Below are positions 1 through 7,560 of a stretch of 19,027 bases of DNA, piece after piece (the first letter of the stretch is position 1; every line of letters begins with the position of its first letter). The DNA is from a bacterium (GTDB lineage Bacteria > UBP13 > UBA5359). Position numbers and translations under genes: made by a program. Where the stretch lies: positions 1 through 19,027 of the forward strand of contig JAQVUQ010000007.1 in the NCBI GenBank assembly GCA_028699365.1, in the 5' to 3' direction. Under the pieces are notes generated by a model, which saw only the letters and a program-made list of their open reading frames with translations, was not told where the DNA came from and ran no database searches.

Positions 1-227
1 CGGCTGCCCGGACTTGCTTTGCCGGACGGGTTCGGGCTCTCGCCCTCCCGCAAGGTCGTGAAGAATGGTTTCATGCTTTTATATCTTCTTCAATCCCCCA
101 TTCACAGGCTTAGCCTGTCGCGAAGCTTTTTAGCTTATTAGCCTTTCAGTAGTATTCACGCGGATTATTCAGATCTCAATGCTTCCGTATTCTACTAAAC
201 CGCTAAATCACTAAAAGGCTAAATTGC
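1..227. other. Non-coding left edge with hairpin and repeat copy A
   Basis: No credible gene is visible here. Bases 1-60 are GC-rich with CCGG-containing short repeats and may be the edge of something outside the window. A perfect small hairpin, ACAGGC-TTA-GCCTGT, lies at 104-118 with no T-run on either side, so it is not a typical intrinsic terminator. Bases 125-227 are octamer repeat copy A, described separately. The region lies downstream of the nitroreductase gene. Confidence 0.5.
125..227 (-). repeat. Octamer-array inverted repeat, copy A
   Basis: The left arm is three tandem 8-bp words (GCTTTTTA, GCTTATTA, GCCTTTCA at 125-148) followed by GTAGTATT. The right arm, read on the minus strand from 227, is four words (GCAATTTA, GCCTTTTA, GTGATTTA, GCGGTTTA), then GTAGAATACG. 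Both arms read inward as GCNNTTTA arrays ending in GTAG. The core, with GCGGATTATTCAG near 161-173, resembles that of copies B and C. The right end touches the nitroreductase stop codon at 228-230 exactly. Confidence 0.85.
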
Positions 228-839
228 TTATGAATAAGCGCCGACAGGCATTATCATCTCCGGCTCTTCTTCCGGATTGAGATCGATCAGACTCCGCAAC
301 CTGTCATCATCAAAGGCGCCTACGCATACGGTGCCCAAACCGAGAGCCTCCGCCTGAAGATAAACGTTTTGCGTAATGCAACCGACCTCGATATAAATAT
401 ACCGCACACCTCTTTCACGATAGCGGCGTATGGTTCTCTGGGGGACGGCGATGAGCAGGATGGACGCAGGAGCCTCGGCGATGAACATCTGGCCATAGGC
501 AGCCTCGGACAGACCGGAACGCAGATCGCCTTGCCGTCGCGGCTCCAGACTGTGCTCTGCGCATATATACCGGTAAAGGCCTGCTTCCAATCCGTCTATG
601 ACACCGGCGACCAGATAGACTTCAGTTGCATAGGTAGCACCGGCTGATGGAAACGTTCTGTTGCTGCCCGTCACACCGCTGTAACCCACCCCGCCGGCTG
701 CCCAGAGAACCTGACCGATCTCCGGCAGGGACAGCGGCTTGCAAAGGTAATTGCGCCGGGAATGGCGACAGTAAAGGACGCTTTCCACAGATCGCGTCCC
801 TTCATATACAGGGGCAGGCAGCTTAAAGGAGGGAGCCAT
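228..839 (-). CDS. SagB/ThcOx-type nitroreductase-family protein
   Basis: A 203-residue protein of the FMN-dependent nitroreductase fold, closest in flavour to stand-alone SagB-type dehydrogenases. Seen: an N-terminal R-S-RR-Y segment (residues 27-31) typical of the FMN-phosphate site, FPSAGATYATEVYLV in the middle, and the C-terminal AEALGLGTVCVGAFDD segment common to this family. The length suits a single domain without the extra N-terminal part of SagB toxin-maturation enzymes. The start is set by GGAGG five bases before ATG at 839. No azole-peptide precursor, cyclodehydratase or transporter is nearby, so a RiPP role is not supported. It probably oxidises or reduces a small molecule with FMN; the substrate is unknown. 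It is the last gene before the left edge and its stop abuts repeat copy A. Confidence 0.8.
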   Translation of the reverse strand: MAPSFKLPAPVYEGTRSVESVLYCRHSRRNYLCKPLSLPEIGQVLWAAGGVGYSGVTGSNRTFPSAGATYATEVYLVAGVIDGLEAGLYRYICAEHSLEPRRQGDLRSGLSEAAYGQMFIAEAPASILLIAVPQRTIRRYRERGVRYIYIEVGCITQNVYLQAEALGLGTVCVGAFDDDRLRSLIDLNPEEEPEMIMPVGAYS

Positions 840-945
840 TTTCTCCTCCGTACGGTTTTACATATATCTACCCTGATGCATAACACAGTAAACACGCCAA
901 CATATCGCATAAAGATACCGGAAGGTTCAAATAAGTAAGATCGCT

Positions 946-1048
946 GTTCAACGTTCAGAAGTTCAAGGCTTCCAAGCCGGTTGCTTAAGATTTTCGCTTA
1001 ATGACGTTGAACGTTGAACTAGGAACCGCGCTCGAAGAGCGCAGTTCC
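946..1048 (-). repeat. Heptamer-plus-hairpin repeat module, copy 1
   Basis: Tandem 7-bp words lie on both sides: TGTTCAA, CGTTCAG, AGTTCAA around 945-966, and GTTGAAC twice at 1006-1019. The outer parts form a perfect 12-bp inverted repeat (946-957 with 1008-1019). Inside are two smaller hairpins, GGCTT-CC-AAGCC at 967-978 and TTAAG/CTTAA at 985-1001. Next to the array is a GC-rich hairpin at 1022-1048 (GGAAC, one C/A mismatch, GCGCTC, loop GAA, and complement). The 15-mer GCGCTCTTCGAGCGC on the minus strand recurs at 14661-14675. The hairpin is inside the 3' end of the NusG-like gene. Confidence 0.8.
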
Positions 1049-1552
1049 GGAGACTCGTTCCACCATAGAGCCGTCGATATGAACGGTAACGGCTTGTCCG
1101 ATCGCCTCTACGTTAATAACGATAGAATGTCCGTGCTCCCGCTTATCTATAAGGATTCCGACAGCGCCTGCCAGCGGGCCGCGCACGACCATGACCCGGT
1201 CTCCCTGCTGCAGCAACGGATAGGGCTCGGCTTCTATATTGGATACGTCTACGATGGAGAGAGATTTTATCTGATCCGGAGGAATGACGGCTGGCTGACG
1301 CTCGTATCCCACTATTCCGGCCACGCCATCGGTCTTGACTATATCCAGCCAGCAGTCATTGGTCATGTCGCAATGAATGAAAAGATAGCCGGGAAACATG
1401 GGAACCCTGATGCGCTTGCGCCTGTCCTTTCGCTTGCTCCAGCAGTTCAATCGGGGCAGGAAAATGTCGAATCGCTTTCTTTCCAGACGATCGGCAACCC
1501 TTTCCTCATGTCTGGATCTGGTGTGCACGGCATACCAGTTATCTAGGTCCAT
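1019..1552 (-). CDS. NusG-like antiterminator paralogue (UpxY/LoaP/RfaH type)
   Basis: A 177-residue NusG paralogue, not the housekeeping NusG that normally sits beside secE and rplK. Seen: an N-terminal NGN domain beginning NWYAVHTRSRHEERVADRL, the signature PMFPGYLFIH at residues 51-60, and a KOW domain around residues 115-150 (LLQQGDRVMVVRGPLAGAVG). Such specialised paralogues travel with RNA polymerase and usually serve long polysaccharide or secondary-metabolite operons; no such operon lies in this window. I prefer the ATG at 1552 (MDLDNWY), preceded by GGGGG eleven bases upstream, over the ATG at 1570 with no clear ribosome site. The last ten residues (SGTALFERGS) and the TAG stop are encoded by the hairpin of repeat module copy 1, so the native C-terminus has probably been replaced or extended. 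Confidence 0.85.
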   Translation of the reverse strand: MDLDNWYAVHTRSRHEERVADRLERKRFDIFLPRLNCWSKRKDRRKRIRVPMFPGYLFIHCDMTNDCWLDIVKTDGVAGIVGYERQPAVIPPDQIKSLSIVDVSNIEAEPYPLLQQGDRVMVVRGPLAGAVGILIDKREHGHSIVINVEAIGQAVTVHIDGSMVERVSGTALFERGS

Positions 1553-1627
1553 ACTCAGCCGTTCCCCCATATTATGTATTTGAAACTATTCTACCTGAAA
1601 GGCAGCCGTAATTCCAGAGGCAACCGC

Positions 1628-2344
1628 CTATACCTGGGCGGATTTGCGCAACTCGATTACCTCTGAGGGTGTCAGTTCTCTATACTCGCCGGGCTTAAGG
1701 CCATCCATCTTCAAGCCGTTTATGGCTGTGCGGCATAGTTCGATGACCGGGTGGCCAACGGCGGCCAGCATTCGTCTTACCTGTCTTTTGCGACCTTCAT
1801 GTATCACGATCTCCAGTAGTGTCTCATCCGGGCCGGCCTGTATTATTCGCGCCCGGGCAGGCGACGTCATACCGTCATCAAGAGCCACGCCGTGTCTCAA
1901 GCACTGCAGATCCGTCGTATCGGGCGTGCCCTTTACCTTGGCCAGATACGTTTTATCCACCCCGTGACTGGGATGAGTTATCAGGTAAGTAAACTCGCCG
2001 TCGTTCGTCAGCAGGATGAGACCGGAGGTATCCTTATCCAATCTGCCCACCGGATAAACGTTCTCAAAGGGTACAAGATCCATCAACGTCTGTCTTCCCT
2101 GGGGATCGTGCCGCGTGGAGAGATATCCGCACGGTTTGTTAAGAGCCAGATAGATGCAGTGCATCAAAGGAGCTACCGGCTGCCCGTCCAGACGTATATC
2201 ATCAGTCTCCAGGTCCGCCTTGTCCCCTATCAGGCCCATACGACCGTTTACGGTAACGCGACCAGCTCGTATCAGATCCTCGCTTCCCCGGCGGGAGGTT
2301 ATTCCTGACTTTGCGAGTATTTTTTGCAAACGTTCTTCCGGCAT
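1628..2344 (-). CDS. rluB: RluB/RsuA-family pseudouridine synthase
   Basis: A 238-residue enzyme that isomerises a uridine in rRNA. Seen: an N-terminal S4 RNA-binding domain (residues 3-48, beginning ERLQKILAKSG), the catalytic motif GRLDKDTSGL at 100-109 with nucleophile D103, and the C-terminal basic segment HEGRKRQVRRML. Domain order and length fit the RsuA/RluB/RluE/RluF group. Bacillota homologues are usually called RluB, which modifies 23S rRNA, but sequence alone does not fix the target. Ribosome site GGAG lies nine bases before ATG at 2344. The start lies inside the preceding carboxypeptidase gene, so translation is probably coupled. Only 75 bases separate its stop from the NusG-like start. 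Confidence 0.88.
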   Translation of the reverse strand: MPEERLQKILAKSGITSRRGSEDLIRAGRVTVNGRMGLIGDKADLETDDIRLDGQPVAPLMHCIYLALNKPCGYLSTRHDPQGRQTLMDLVPFENVYPVGRLDKDTSGLILLTNDGEFTYLITHPSHGVDKTYLAKVKGTPDTTDLQCLRHGVALDDGMTSPARARIIQAGPDETLLEIVIHEGRKRQVRRMLAAVGHPVIELCRTAINGLKMDGLKPGEYRELTPSEVIELRKSAQV

Positions 2345-3575
2345 ATATACGCACTCCGGTTCCAGTTATTAAGCCTAGCAGCAGCATAAACTTCAGCGTA
2401 TCCCATATTTTGAAAAGCCACGATTTTTCTATATTGCCGGCAGCCAGCAATTGAGCACGGCCTGTCTCTTCCTGCCCGTTATAAAGTATTATATACCCGC
2501 ACCTGTCGCCCTTCCGTATCGGCGCCCGGGCTTTAATCAGCTTTATCTCCTTACGCGGCGAGGCAGTCTGCCCCGCAGGAACAACGGTCAGCAGATCCCT
2601 GTCGGCAACCAGAGATAATTTATTCTCTTTGCCGCCACGCACCGATATCTGGGTAAAAACCCGGTCCTTTCGAGCTATATACTGCGGTCTGAAATATCTA
2701 AAACCGTAATCCAGCAGACGCGTGCTGTCCTTAAGAGCGTCGCTGCTCCCCAGAACCACACCCATGATGCGCCAGCCGTTTCTTGTGGCAGAGGAAACCA
2801 GGCATCTGCCGGATTGTCGCACAAATCCCGTCTTCACACCATCGGCACCGCGATAGCTCCAAAGAAGGTGATTGCGATTTACCAGTGTTCTGTCCCATTT
2901 CTTCCCAGGCCAGTCGATAACGGCTTTTCTGGTAGAGATAATTTCATTGAATCGCCTGAAACGCATAGCATGTCTGGCCATAAGGGATAAATCGTAAGCT
3001 GTGGTAAGGTGATCCGGATGATAGAGCCCGTTGGGATTTTCAAAATGCGTATCGACTGCTCCCAGTTGAGCCGCTCGTCTGTTCATCATATCGACGAAGC
3101 TCTCCACCGATCCACCCGTGTGCTCGGCCAGTGCTATAGCTGCATCATTAGCGGACTTTATCAGCAGCGCGTCTAACAGATCACGTATCGTCAGTTCCTC
3201 ACCGGCCTGAAGCCAGATGGATGATTCCGTCGTCGCTTCCTGTGCATGCTGGCTGACAATGGTCTTTTCCGCCATATCCGCATTTTCAAGAACCAGGATG
3301 GCCGTCATTATCTTGGTCGTGCTGGCGGGAGGCCACCGTTTATGCGGATTCTTCTGCCAGAGAACCTCCCCGGTAACAACATCCAAAAGCAAAGCGCTTT
3401 GCGCATTCACCTGTAAAGTGCCGGCATCAGCTTCCGTCTTTGCGGAGCAAACGTTATGGCCGTAAGCAAGCAAGATAAAAAAAGCTGATATATGTATTAT
3501 GGCTGTCTTTATGCTAAACGACCGGCAATACTTTGCGTAAGGATGATAACCGTACCAATATCCGAGGAAAGACAT
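2202..3575 (-). CDS. D-alanyl-D-alanine carboxypeptidase (DacF/PBP5 type, peptidase S11)
   Basis: A 457-residue low-molecular-weight penicillin-binding protein that trims the terminal D-alanine from peptidoglycan stem peptides outside the membrane. Seen: a hydrophobic N-terminal export segment (about residues 22-44), then the three active-site motifs STTK at 85-88, SAN at 141-143 and KTG at 248-250. A PBP5-like C-terminal domain follows, then a membrane anchor around 387-411 (WLFKIWDTLKFMLLLGLITG). GAGGAG six bases before ATG at 3575 supports the start. Oddity: after the anchor the frame continues for about 47 arginine/lysine/glycine-rich residues and overlaps rluB by 143 bases. Family members normally end soon after the anchor, so the tail may reflect a lost stop or a frameshift. 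Confidence 0.9.
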   Translation of the reverse strand: MSFLGYWYGYHPYAKYCRSFSIKTAIIHISAFFILLAYGHNVCSAKTEADAGTLQVNAQSALLLDVVTGEVLWQKNPHKRWPPASTTKIMTAILVLENADMAEKTIVSQHAQEATTESSIWLQAGEELTIRDLLDALLIKSANDAAIALAEHTGGSVESFVDMMNRRAAQLGAVDTHFENPNGLYHPDHLTTAYDLSLMARHAMRFRRFNEIISTRKAVIDWPGKKWDRTLVNRNHLLWSYRGADGVKTGFVRQSGRCLVSSATRNGWRIMGVVLGSSDALKDSTRLLDYGFRYFRPQYIARKDRVFTQISVRGGKENKLSLVADRDLLTVVPAGQTASPRKEIKLIKARAPIRKGDRCGYIILYNGQEETGRAQLLAAGNIEKSWLFKIWDTLKFMLLLGLITGTGVRIYAGRTFAKNTRKVRNNLPPGKRGSDTSWSRYRKRSYGPDRGQGGPGD

Positions 3576-3595
3576 TCTTTACTCCTCACAACTTT

Positions 3596-3641
3596 GGGGT
3601 CAGGCATTGAATGTTGAATTCAACATTCAATGCCTGACCCC
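3596..3641. repeat. 46-bp perfect palindrome
   Basis: Two 23-base arms meet with no spacer at GAATTC (3616-3621). The ends are GGGGTCAGGCATTG and its complement, and the centre carries the 7-bp words ATTGAAT and GTTGAAT, related to the heptamer arrays elsewhere in the window. It lies between the double-ACT gene stop (3651) and the carboxypeptidase ribosome site. In RNA it would fold into a very stable hairpin, but no T-run follows, so an ordinary intrinsic terminator is unlikely. REP/MITE-type palindromes moved by IS200/IS605-like transposases are one precedent. Confidence 0.9.
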
Positions 3642-3650
3642 GACTCATAA

Positions 3651-4082
3651 CTACATCCGGTAGACTTTTTCGGCCGGCACGGCCTCAATTCCACGTTTCC
3701 CAAGAAGCTCCACCGCCCGCTCTATCTCTTCCAGTCTGAGAACGACGATGGCATTCTCCTGTGCTTTGCCGACAAAAGCATAAACATACTCGACATTGAT
3801 ACCGGCATCGGACAACACCCGTATAACATATGCCAAACCGCCGGGACGGTCCGGGATCTCCAACGCCAGAACCGGCGTTTCGGTAACGGTGAAGCCGGTT
3901 TGCCGGAGCCGCTCGCAGGCAAGATCGGGATTATCGACGATCATGCGAAGCACGCCGTAATCCACCGTCTCCGCTACCGACAGGGCTCTGATGTTGATAC
4001 CTGCTTCAGCCAAAGCCTCTGTCAATTCTGCCAGACGACCGGACTTATTCTCCAGAAAGACCGATATTTGGGTAACAACCAT
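3651..4082 (-). CDS. Tandem ACT-domain protein
   Basis: A 143-residue protein made of two ACT domains and nothing else: ACT 1 about residues 4-66 (TQISVFLENKSGRLAELTEAL) and ACT 2 about 70-141 (LALEIPDRPGGLAYVIRVLS). ACT domains usually bind amino acids and act allosterically. There is no catalytic domain, so it is a stand-alone regulator or binding protein. Such proteins are often encoded beside phenylacetate-CoA ligase paralogues in anaerobes, as here, 12 bases downstream of paaK. An aromatic amino acid or its degradation product would be a sensible ligand, but that is inference. GGAGG six bases before ATG at 4082 fixes the start. Confidence 0.85.
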   Translation of the reverse strand: MVVTQISVFLENKSGRLAELTEALAEAGINIRALSVAETVDYGVLRMIVDNPDLACERLRQTGFTVTETPVLALEIPDRPGGLAYVIRVLSDAGINVEYVYAFVGKAQENAIVVLRLEEIERAVELLGKRGIEAVPAEKVYRM

Positions 4083-4094
4083 GACTAACCTCCA

Positions 4095-5396
4095 CTATAG
4101 CTCTCGCCTGTCGATTATTCTCCTGGCTTTGCCTTCGCTGCGGGCTATGGTCTTGGGTTCGACCAGCTTCACACCGACGGATATGCCAAGGATACCTTCA
4201 AGTTCCTGCTGGACCTTCTTTTGAAGGGCTCCCAGTTTACGCATCTCATCGGAGAAGATCTCCGCCGATACCTCAACCCACACTTCAAGCGTATCCAGGC
4301 TCTTCTCCTGACGATCGACTACCAGCAGATAGTGCGGCTCAGTCTCCTCCATCTCCATGAGAACGCTCTCAATCTGCGACGGGAAGATGTTTACGCCGCG
4401 GATGATCAGCATATCGTCGGTACGGCCGCTGACTCGCTGCATTCGCGCAAACGTTCTCCCGCAGGAGCATTTCTCGTAGGTGAGACTGGTGATATCCCTG
4501 GTGCGATAGCGGATGACGGGAAAGGCCTCTTTGGTAATGGTTGTGAATACCAGTTCACCCTTCTCTCCGGGAGGTAACGGCGTCCCGGTAAGAGGATCTA
4601 TTATCTCCGGAATGAAGAAGTCCTCGTTGACATGCAACCCGCATTTGGAGAGGCAATCGTAAGATACACCCGGGCCGATGACTTCGCTCAGGCCGTATAT
4701 ATCCAACGCATCTATCTGCAGCCGCTCTTCAATCGCCTTCCTCATGGTCTCGGTCCAGGGCTCGGCACCGAAGAAACCGACTCTCAAGGGAAGCTTTTCC
4801 AGATCCAGTCCCGCTTCGGCAGCCACCTCACCGATATAAAGAGCATAGGACGGAGTACAGCAGATAACGTTGCTGCCGAAATCCTGCAGCAGTTGCACCT
4901 GCCGCTTAGTCTGCCCGCCGGATATGGGGACTACGGTGGCGCCCAATCTCTCAGCACCGTAATGAAGGCCCAGGCCGCCGGTAAAGAGCCCGTAGCCGTA
5001 GGCGTTGTGAACTATGTCTCCGGCCGTAGTGCCCCCTGCCGCCAGGGTTCTGGCAATGGCCTCGGCCCAGGTATTGATATCTTCAGCAGTGTAGCCCACC
5101 ACTATGGGACGGCCGGTGGTGCCTGAAGAAGCATGGATCCTGGCCACATCACGCATGGGCACGGCAAACATGCCGAACGGATACGTTTGACGCAGATCAT
5201 CCTTCACCGTAAAAGGAAGATCGGCCAAGTCCTCAAGGCTTTTCATATCGCCGGGTCTTATGCCGCTTGCGTCAAATCGCTCTCTGTAAAGAGGCACGTT
5301 TTCATATACGCGCTTAACCGTCTGCTGCAATCGCTCCAGTTGCAGAGACTCGAGCGTGCTGCGATCCATACACTCAGCGGAGGCATTGTAAATCAT
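4095..5396 (-). CDS. paaK: Phenylacetate-CoA ligase
   Basis: A 433-residue adenylate-forming enzyme of the PaaK family, which activates phenylacetate or a related aryl acid to its CoA thioester with ATP in the cytoplasm. Seen: the phosphate-binding motif [10 protein letters not shown] (88-97), a central [16 protein letters not shown] segment matching the family A5 motif, a later YRTRDIT segment, and a C-terminal [15 protein letters not shown] ending. Length matches the family. Paralogues are numerous in anaerobes and often sit with ACT-domain proteins and indolepyruvate:ferredoxin oxidoreductase genes; no oxidoreductase is visible here. Ribosome site GGGGAG lies seven bases before ATG at 5396. 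It seems to have its own promoter, within the infB terminator. Confidence 0.9.
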   Translation of the reverse strand: MIYNASAECMDRSTLESLQLERLQQTVKRVYENVPLYRERFDASGIRPGDMKSLEDLADLPFTVKDDLRQTYPFGMFAVPMRDVARIHASSGTTGRPIVVGYTAEDINTWAEAIARTLAAGGTTAGDIVHNAYGYGLFTGGLGLHYGAERLGATVVPISGGQTKRQVQLLQDFGSNVICCTPSYALYIGEVAAEAGLDLEKLPLRVGFFGAEPWTETMRKAIEERLQIDALDIYGLSEVIGPGVSYDCLSKCGLHVNEDFFIPEIIDPLTGTPLPPGEKGELVFTTITKEAFPVIRYRTRDITSLTYEKCSCGRTFARMQRVSGRTDDMLIIRGVNIFPSQIESVLMEMEETEPHYLLVVDRQEKSLDTLEVWVEVSAEIFSDEMRKLGALQKKVQQELEGILGISVGVKLVEPKTIARSEGKARRIIDRREL

Positions 5397-5426
5397 AACA
5401 TTACTCCCCGTTCAGTTTCTTACACA

Positions 5427-5455
5427 ATTATAAAAGAAAAGGCAGGCATTGTGAA
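5427..5455 (-). promoter_or_regulatory. Candidate sigma-A promoter of paaK inside the infB terminator
   Basis: On the minus strand TTCACA (5455-5450) is followed by a 17-base spacer and a perfect TATAAT (5432-5427). The -35 box coincides with the loop of the infB terminator hairpin and the -10 box with its T-rich tail. The predicted start near 5420 leaves a leader of about 25 bases carrying the paaK ribosome site. Confidence 0.65.
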
Positions 5456-5468
5456 GAATGCCTGCCTT
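5431..5468 (-). terminator. Intrinsic terminator of infB operon
   Basis: A perfect 12-bp stem (5457-5468 with 5439-5450; AAGGCAGGCATT on the minus strand) with a six-base loop is followed in the transcript by TTCTTTTATA. It begins 15 bases past the infB stop, so the rimP-to-infB unit very probably ends here. Confidence 0.93.
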
Positions 5469-5482
5469 CTTTCCATACGATA

Positions 5483-7555
5483 CTATGCAGTTCGAGCTAC
5501 TTCCTCGATATTGAAGGCCACCATGCGGTCTCCTTCCTGTATATCGTTGCTTCCGTCAAGGCCGATACCGCATTCATAACCGGCGGACACTTCGCGCACG
5601 TCCTCTTTAAAGCGCCGCAGTGTACCGATACGTCCTTCGAAAATAACCTCTTCGGCCCGGACAAGCCTGACTCTGGCTCCCCTGACGATCTTACCGTCCA
5701 GGACGTACGACCCGGCCACGATTCCCTTGGGAGTTTTGAATATAGCCCTTACCTCGGCGGTTCCCAGTATCACTTCGCGCTGCTCCGGTTCCAGCATACC
5801 GTTGATGGCAGCACTTACGTTATCAAGCAGTTCATAAATGATCTTGTAAAGCCGCACATCTATGTCCTCAGCCTGGGCTGCTTTGGCAGCTTTGTTGTCG
5901 GGTTTTACGTTAAAGCCTAACACGATGGCGTTTGATGCCGTAGCCAGCATCACATCGGATTCGGATATATCGCCCACTCCCTCATGGATGACGTTGACGG
6001 CAACCTCATCGGTAGCCAGATTCACCAGCGACTGCCGAACAGCCTCAACGGAGCCCTGCACATCCGCTTTCAGAACTATGTTCAACGTATGAGTGGCGCC
6101 TTCCTGGACCTGCTTGAAGAGGTCTTCAAGAGACATACGCTCTCCCTGTGCCAGCTTCTTCTCGCGATCCCTTATCTGACGCCCGGCAGCTATCTGACGC
6201 GCAATACGTTCATCCTCGACGACTTTCAGCTCGTCCCCCGCCTGCGGCACCTCGGAAAGACCGAAGATCTCCACCGGCATCGACGGACCTGCCGCCTTGA
6301 CGCGCTCACCTCTGTCGTTAACCATGGCACGAACTTTTCCGCTGACGGTTCCCACAATGATATTGTCGCCTGTCCGCAACGTGCCGTTGCTTATCAGAAC
6401 CGTTGCCAGTGCACCCTTGCTCTTATCCATGCTGGCTTCCACGACGGTTCCCATAACCTGTCCCTTGGGCCAGGCCTTGAGTTCGGCCATTTCTGCCACC
6501 AGAAGTATCATCTCCAGCAGAGTATCTATTCCGGTCTTCTTAATAGCCGATACCTCAACACAGATCGTATCTCCACCCCAATCTTCAGGAAGAAGATTAC
6601 GTTCGGCCAGTTGCTGCTTTACTCTGTCGATATTGGCATCCGCCTTATCGATCTTGTTGATGGCCACTATCAAAGGCACTCCGGCAGCCTTGGCGTGATC
6701 GATAGCCTCAATGGACTGTGGCATCAAGCCGTCATCCGCCGCTACCACCAGTATGGCGATATCGGTTACCTGTGCTCCTCTGGCTCTCATTGAAGTGAAA
6801 GCCTCATGACCCGGCGTATCCAGAAAGGTTATCCGCTTACCGGACAACGTAACCTGATAGGCACCGATGTGCTGAGTGATTCCACCGGATTCACTCTCGG
6901 TTACGTTTGTCTTCCTTATCACATCGAGCAGGGAAGTCTTGCCGTGATCGACGTGCCCCATAATGGTAACGACAGGCGGACGCTCCTCTATAGGACCTAC
7001 CTGCACTCCGTCGCCGACAGCATCAAGTTCCGTATCGAGTTCATCTCTGGTCTGAACCGACGCTTTGGCTTCGCCTGCCTGAACACCGTCGGCGCCGGCA
7101 CCTGATGCCGCTGCAGCCGCCAGCGTTTCCGCTTCAGCCAGCTTTGCCAGATAGGCCTCCCTGGCCTGAGGAATCAGTTCCTCACCACCGGCAACAAAGC
7201 CGAAGCCCGCAGCCAGATGCGCCGCCACCCGCTGATCGACCGCCTGGTTTTCATTGGCGGCCACACCAAGGGCCAAAAGCTTTTTCAATATCTCCACCGG
7301 ATCCACTTCCATGGCGACAGCGAGATCCTTAATGGTTATCTTATCATCCACCCTGACGTAATTCGGCGGCAATTCGCCGCTTCCGTCCGAGTTTTTTCGA
7401 TCCTCTTCAATGTATTCTCTGACAAGTTGAGCTTCCGATTCTTCGATGCTGCTGGAATGGTTAGCCGCCTGAACTCCCAGGTCATGCAATATGTCAATTA
7501 AATCCTTATTTGAAAGATTTAACTCCTTTGCCAATTCATATATACGCACCTTCAT
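5483..7555 (-). CDS. infB: Translation initiation factor IF-2
   Basis: A 690-residue GTPase that brings initiator tRNA to the 30S subunit. Seen: the N-terminal helical module (KVRIYELAKELNLSNKDLI), a second IF2N-like segment near residues 70-100, a short Ala/Gly-rich linker around 135-180, then the G domain with GHVDHGKT at 200-207, DTPGHE at 246-251 and NKID at 300-303, followed by the C-terminal beta-barrel domains. The linker before the G domain is much shorter than in E. coli. I chose ATG at 7555, with AGGGGTG well placed upstream; a GTG at 7564, overlapping the rnpM stop by four bases, is possible but has poor spacing. It is the last gene of the rimP-nusA-rnpM unit. Confidence 0.97.
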   Translation of the reverse strand: MKVRIYELAKELNLSNKDLIDILHDLGVQAANHSSSIEESEAQLVREYIEEDRKNSDGSGELPPNYVRVDDKITIKDLAVAMEVDPVEILKKLLALGVAANENQAVDQRVAAHLAAGFGFVAGGEELIPQAREAYLAKLAEAETLAAAAASGAGADGVQAGEAKASVQTRDELDTELDAVGDGVQVGPIEERPPVVTIMGHVDHGKTSLLDVIRKTNVTESESGGITQHIGAYQVTLSGKRITFLDTPGHEAFTSMRARGAQVTDIAILVVAADDGLMPQSIEAIDHAKAAGVPLIVAINKIDKADANIDRVKQQLAERNLLPEDWGGDTICVEVSAIKKTGIDTLLEMILLVAEMAELKAWPKGQVMGTVVEASMDKSKGALATVLISNGTLRTGDNIIVGTVSGKVRAMVNDRGERVKAAGPSMPVEIFGLSEVPQAGDELKVVEDERIARQIAAGRQIRDREKKLAQGERMSLEDLFKQVQEGATHTLNIVLKADVQGSVEAVRQSLVNLATDEVAVNVIHEGVGDISESDVMLATASNAIVLGFNVKPDNKAAKAAQAEDIDVRLYKIIYELLDNVSAAINGMLEPEQREVILGTAEVRAIFKTPKGIVAGSYVLDGKIVRGARVRLVRAEEVIFEGRIGTLRRFKEDVREVSAGYECGIGLDGSNDIQEGDRMVAFNIEEVARTA

Positions 7556-7560
7556 CGCAC

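Noticed and set aside
1-60. GC-rich left edge considered as a tRNA or rRNA fragment
   Set aside because: No cloverleaf, CCA end or T-loop arrangement could be built, and only small hairpins are present.
125-227. Octamer arrays considered as a CRISPR array
   Set aside because: The units are 8 bp with no repeat-spacer alternation and the arms are inverted.
228-839. Nitroreductase as part of a thiazole/oxazole peptide cluster
   Set aside because: No cyclodehydratase, precursor peptide or exporter is present in the window.
671-910. 79-codon minus-strand frame upstream of and overlapping the nitroreductase gene
   Set aside because: It is out of frame with the nitroreductase, lacks a ribosome site and shows no family resemblance.
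5984-6793. 269-codon plus-strand reading frame opposite infB
   Set aside because: The minus strand encodes the IF-2 G domain and beta-barrel domains with intact motifs; this is its shadow.
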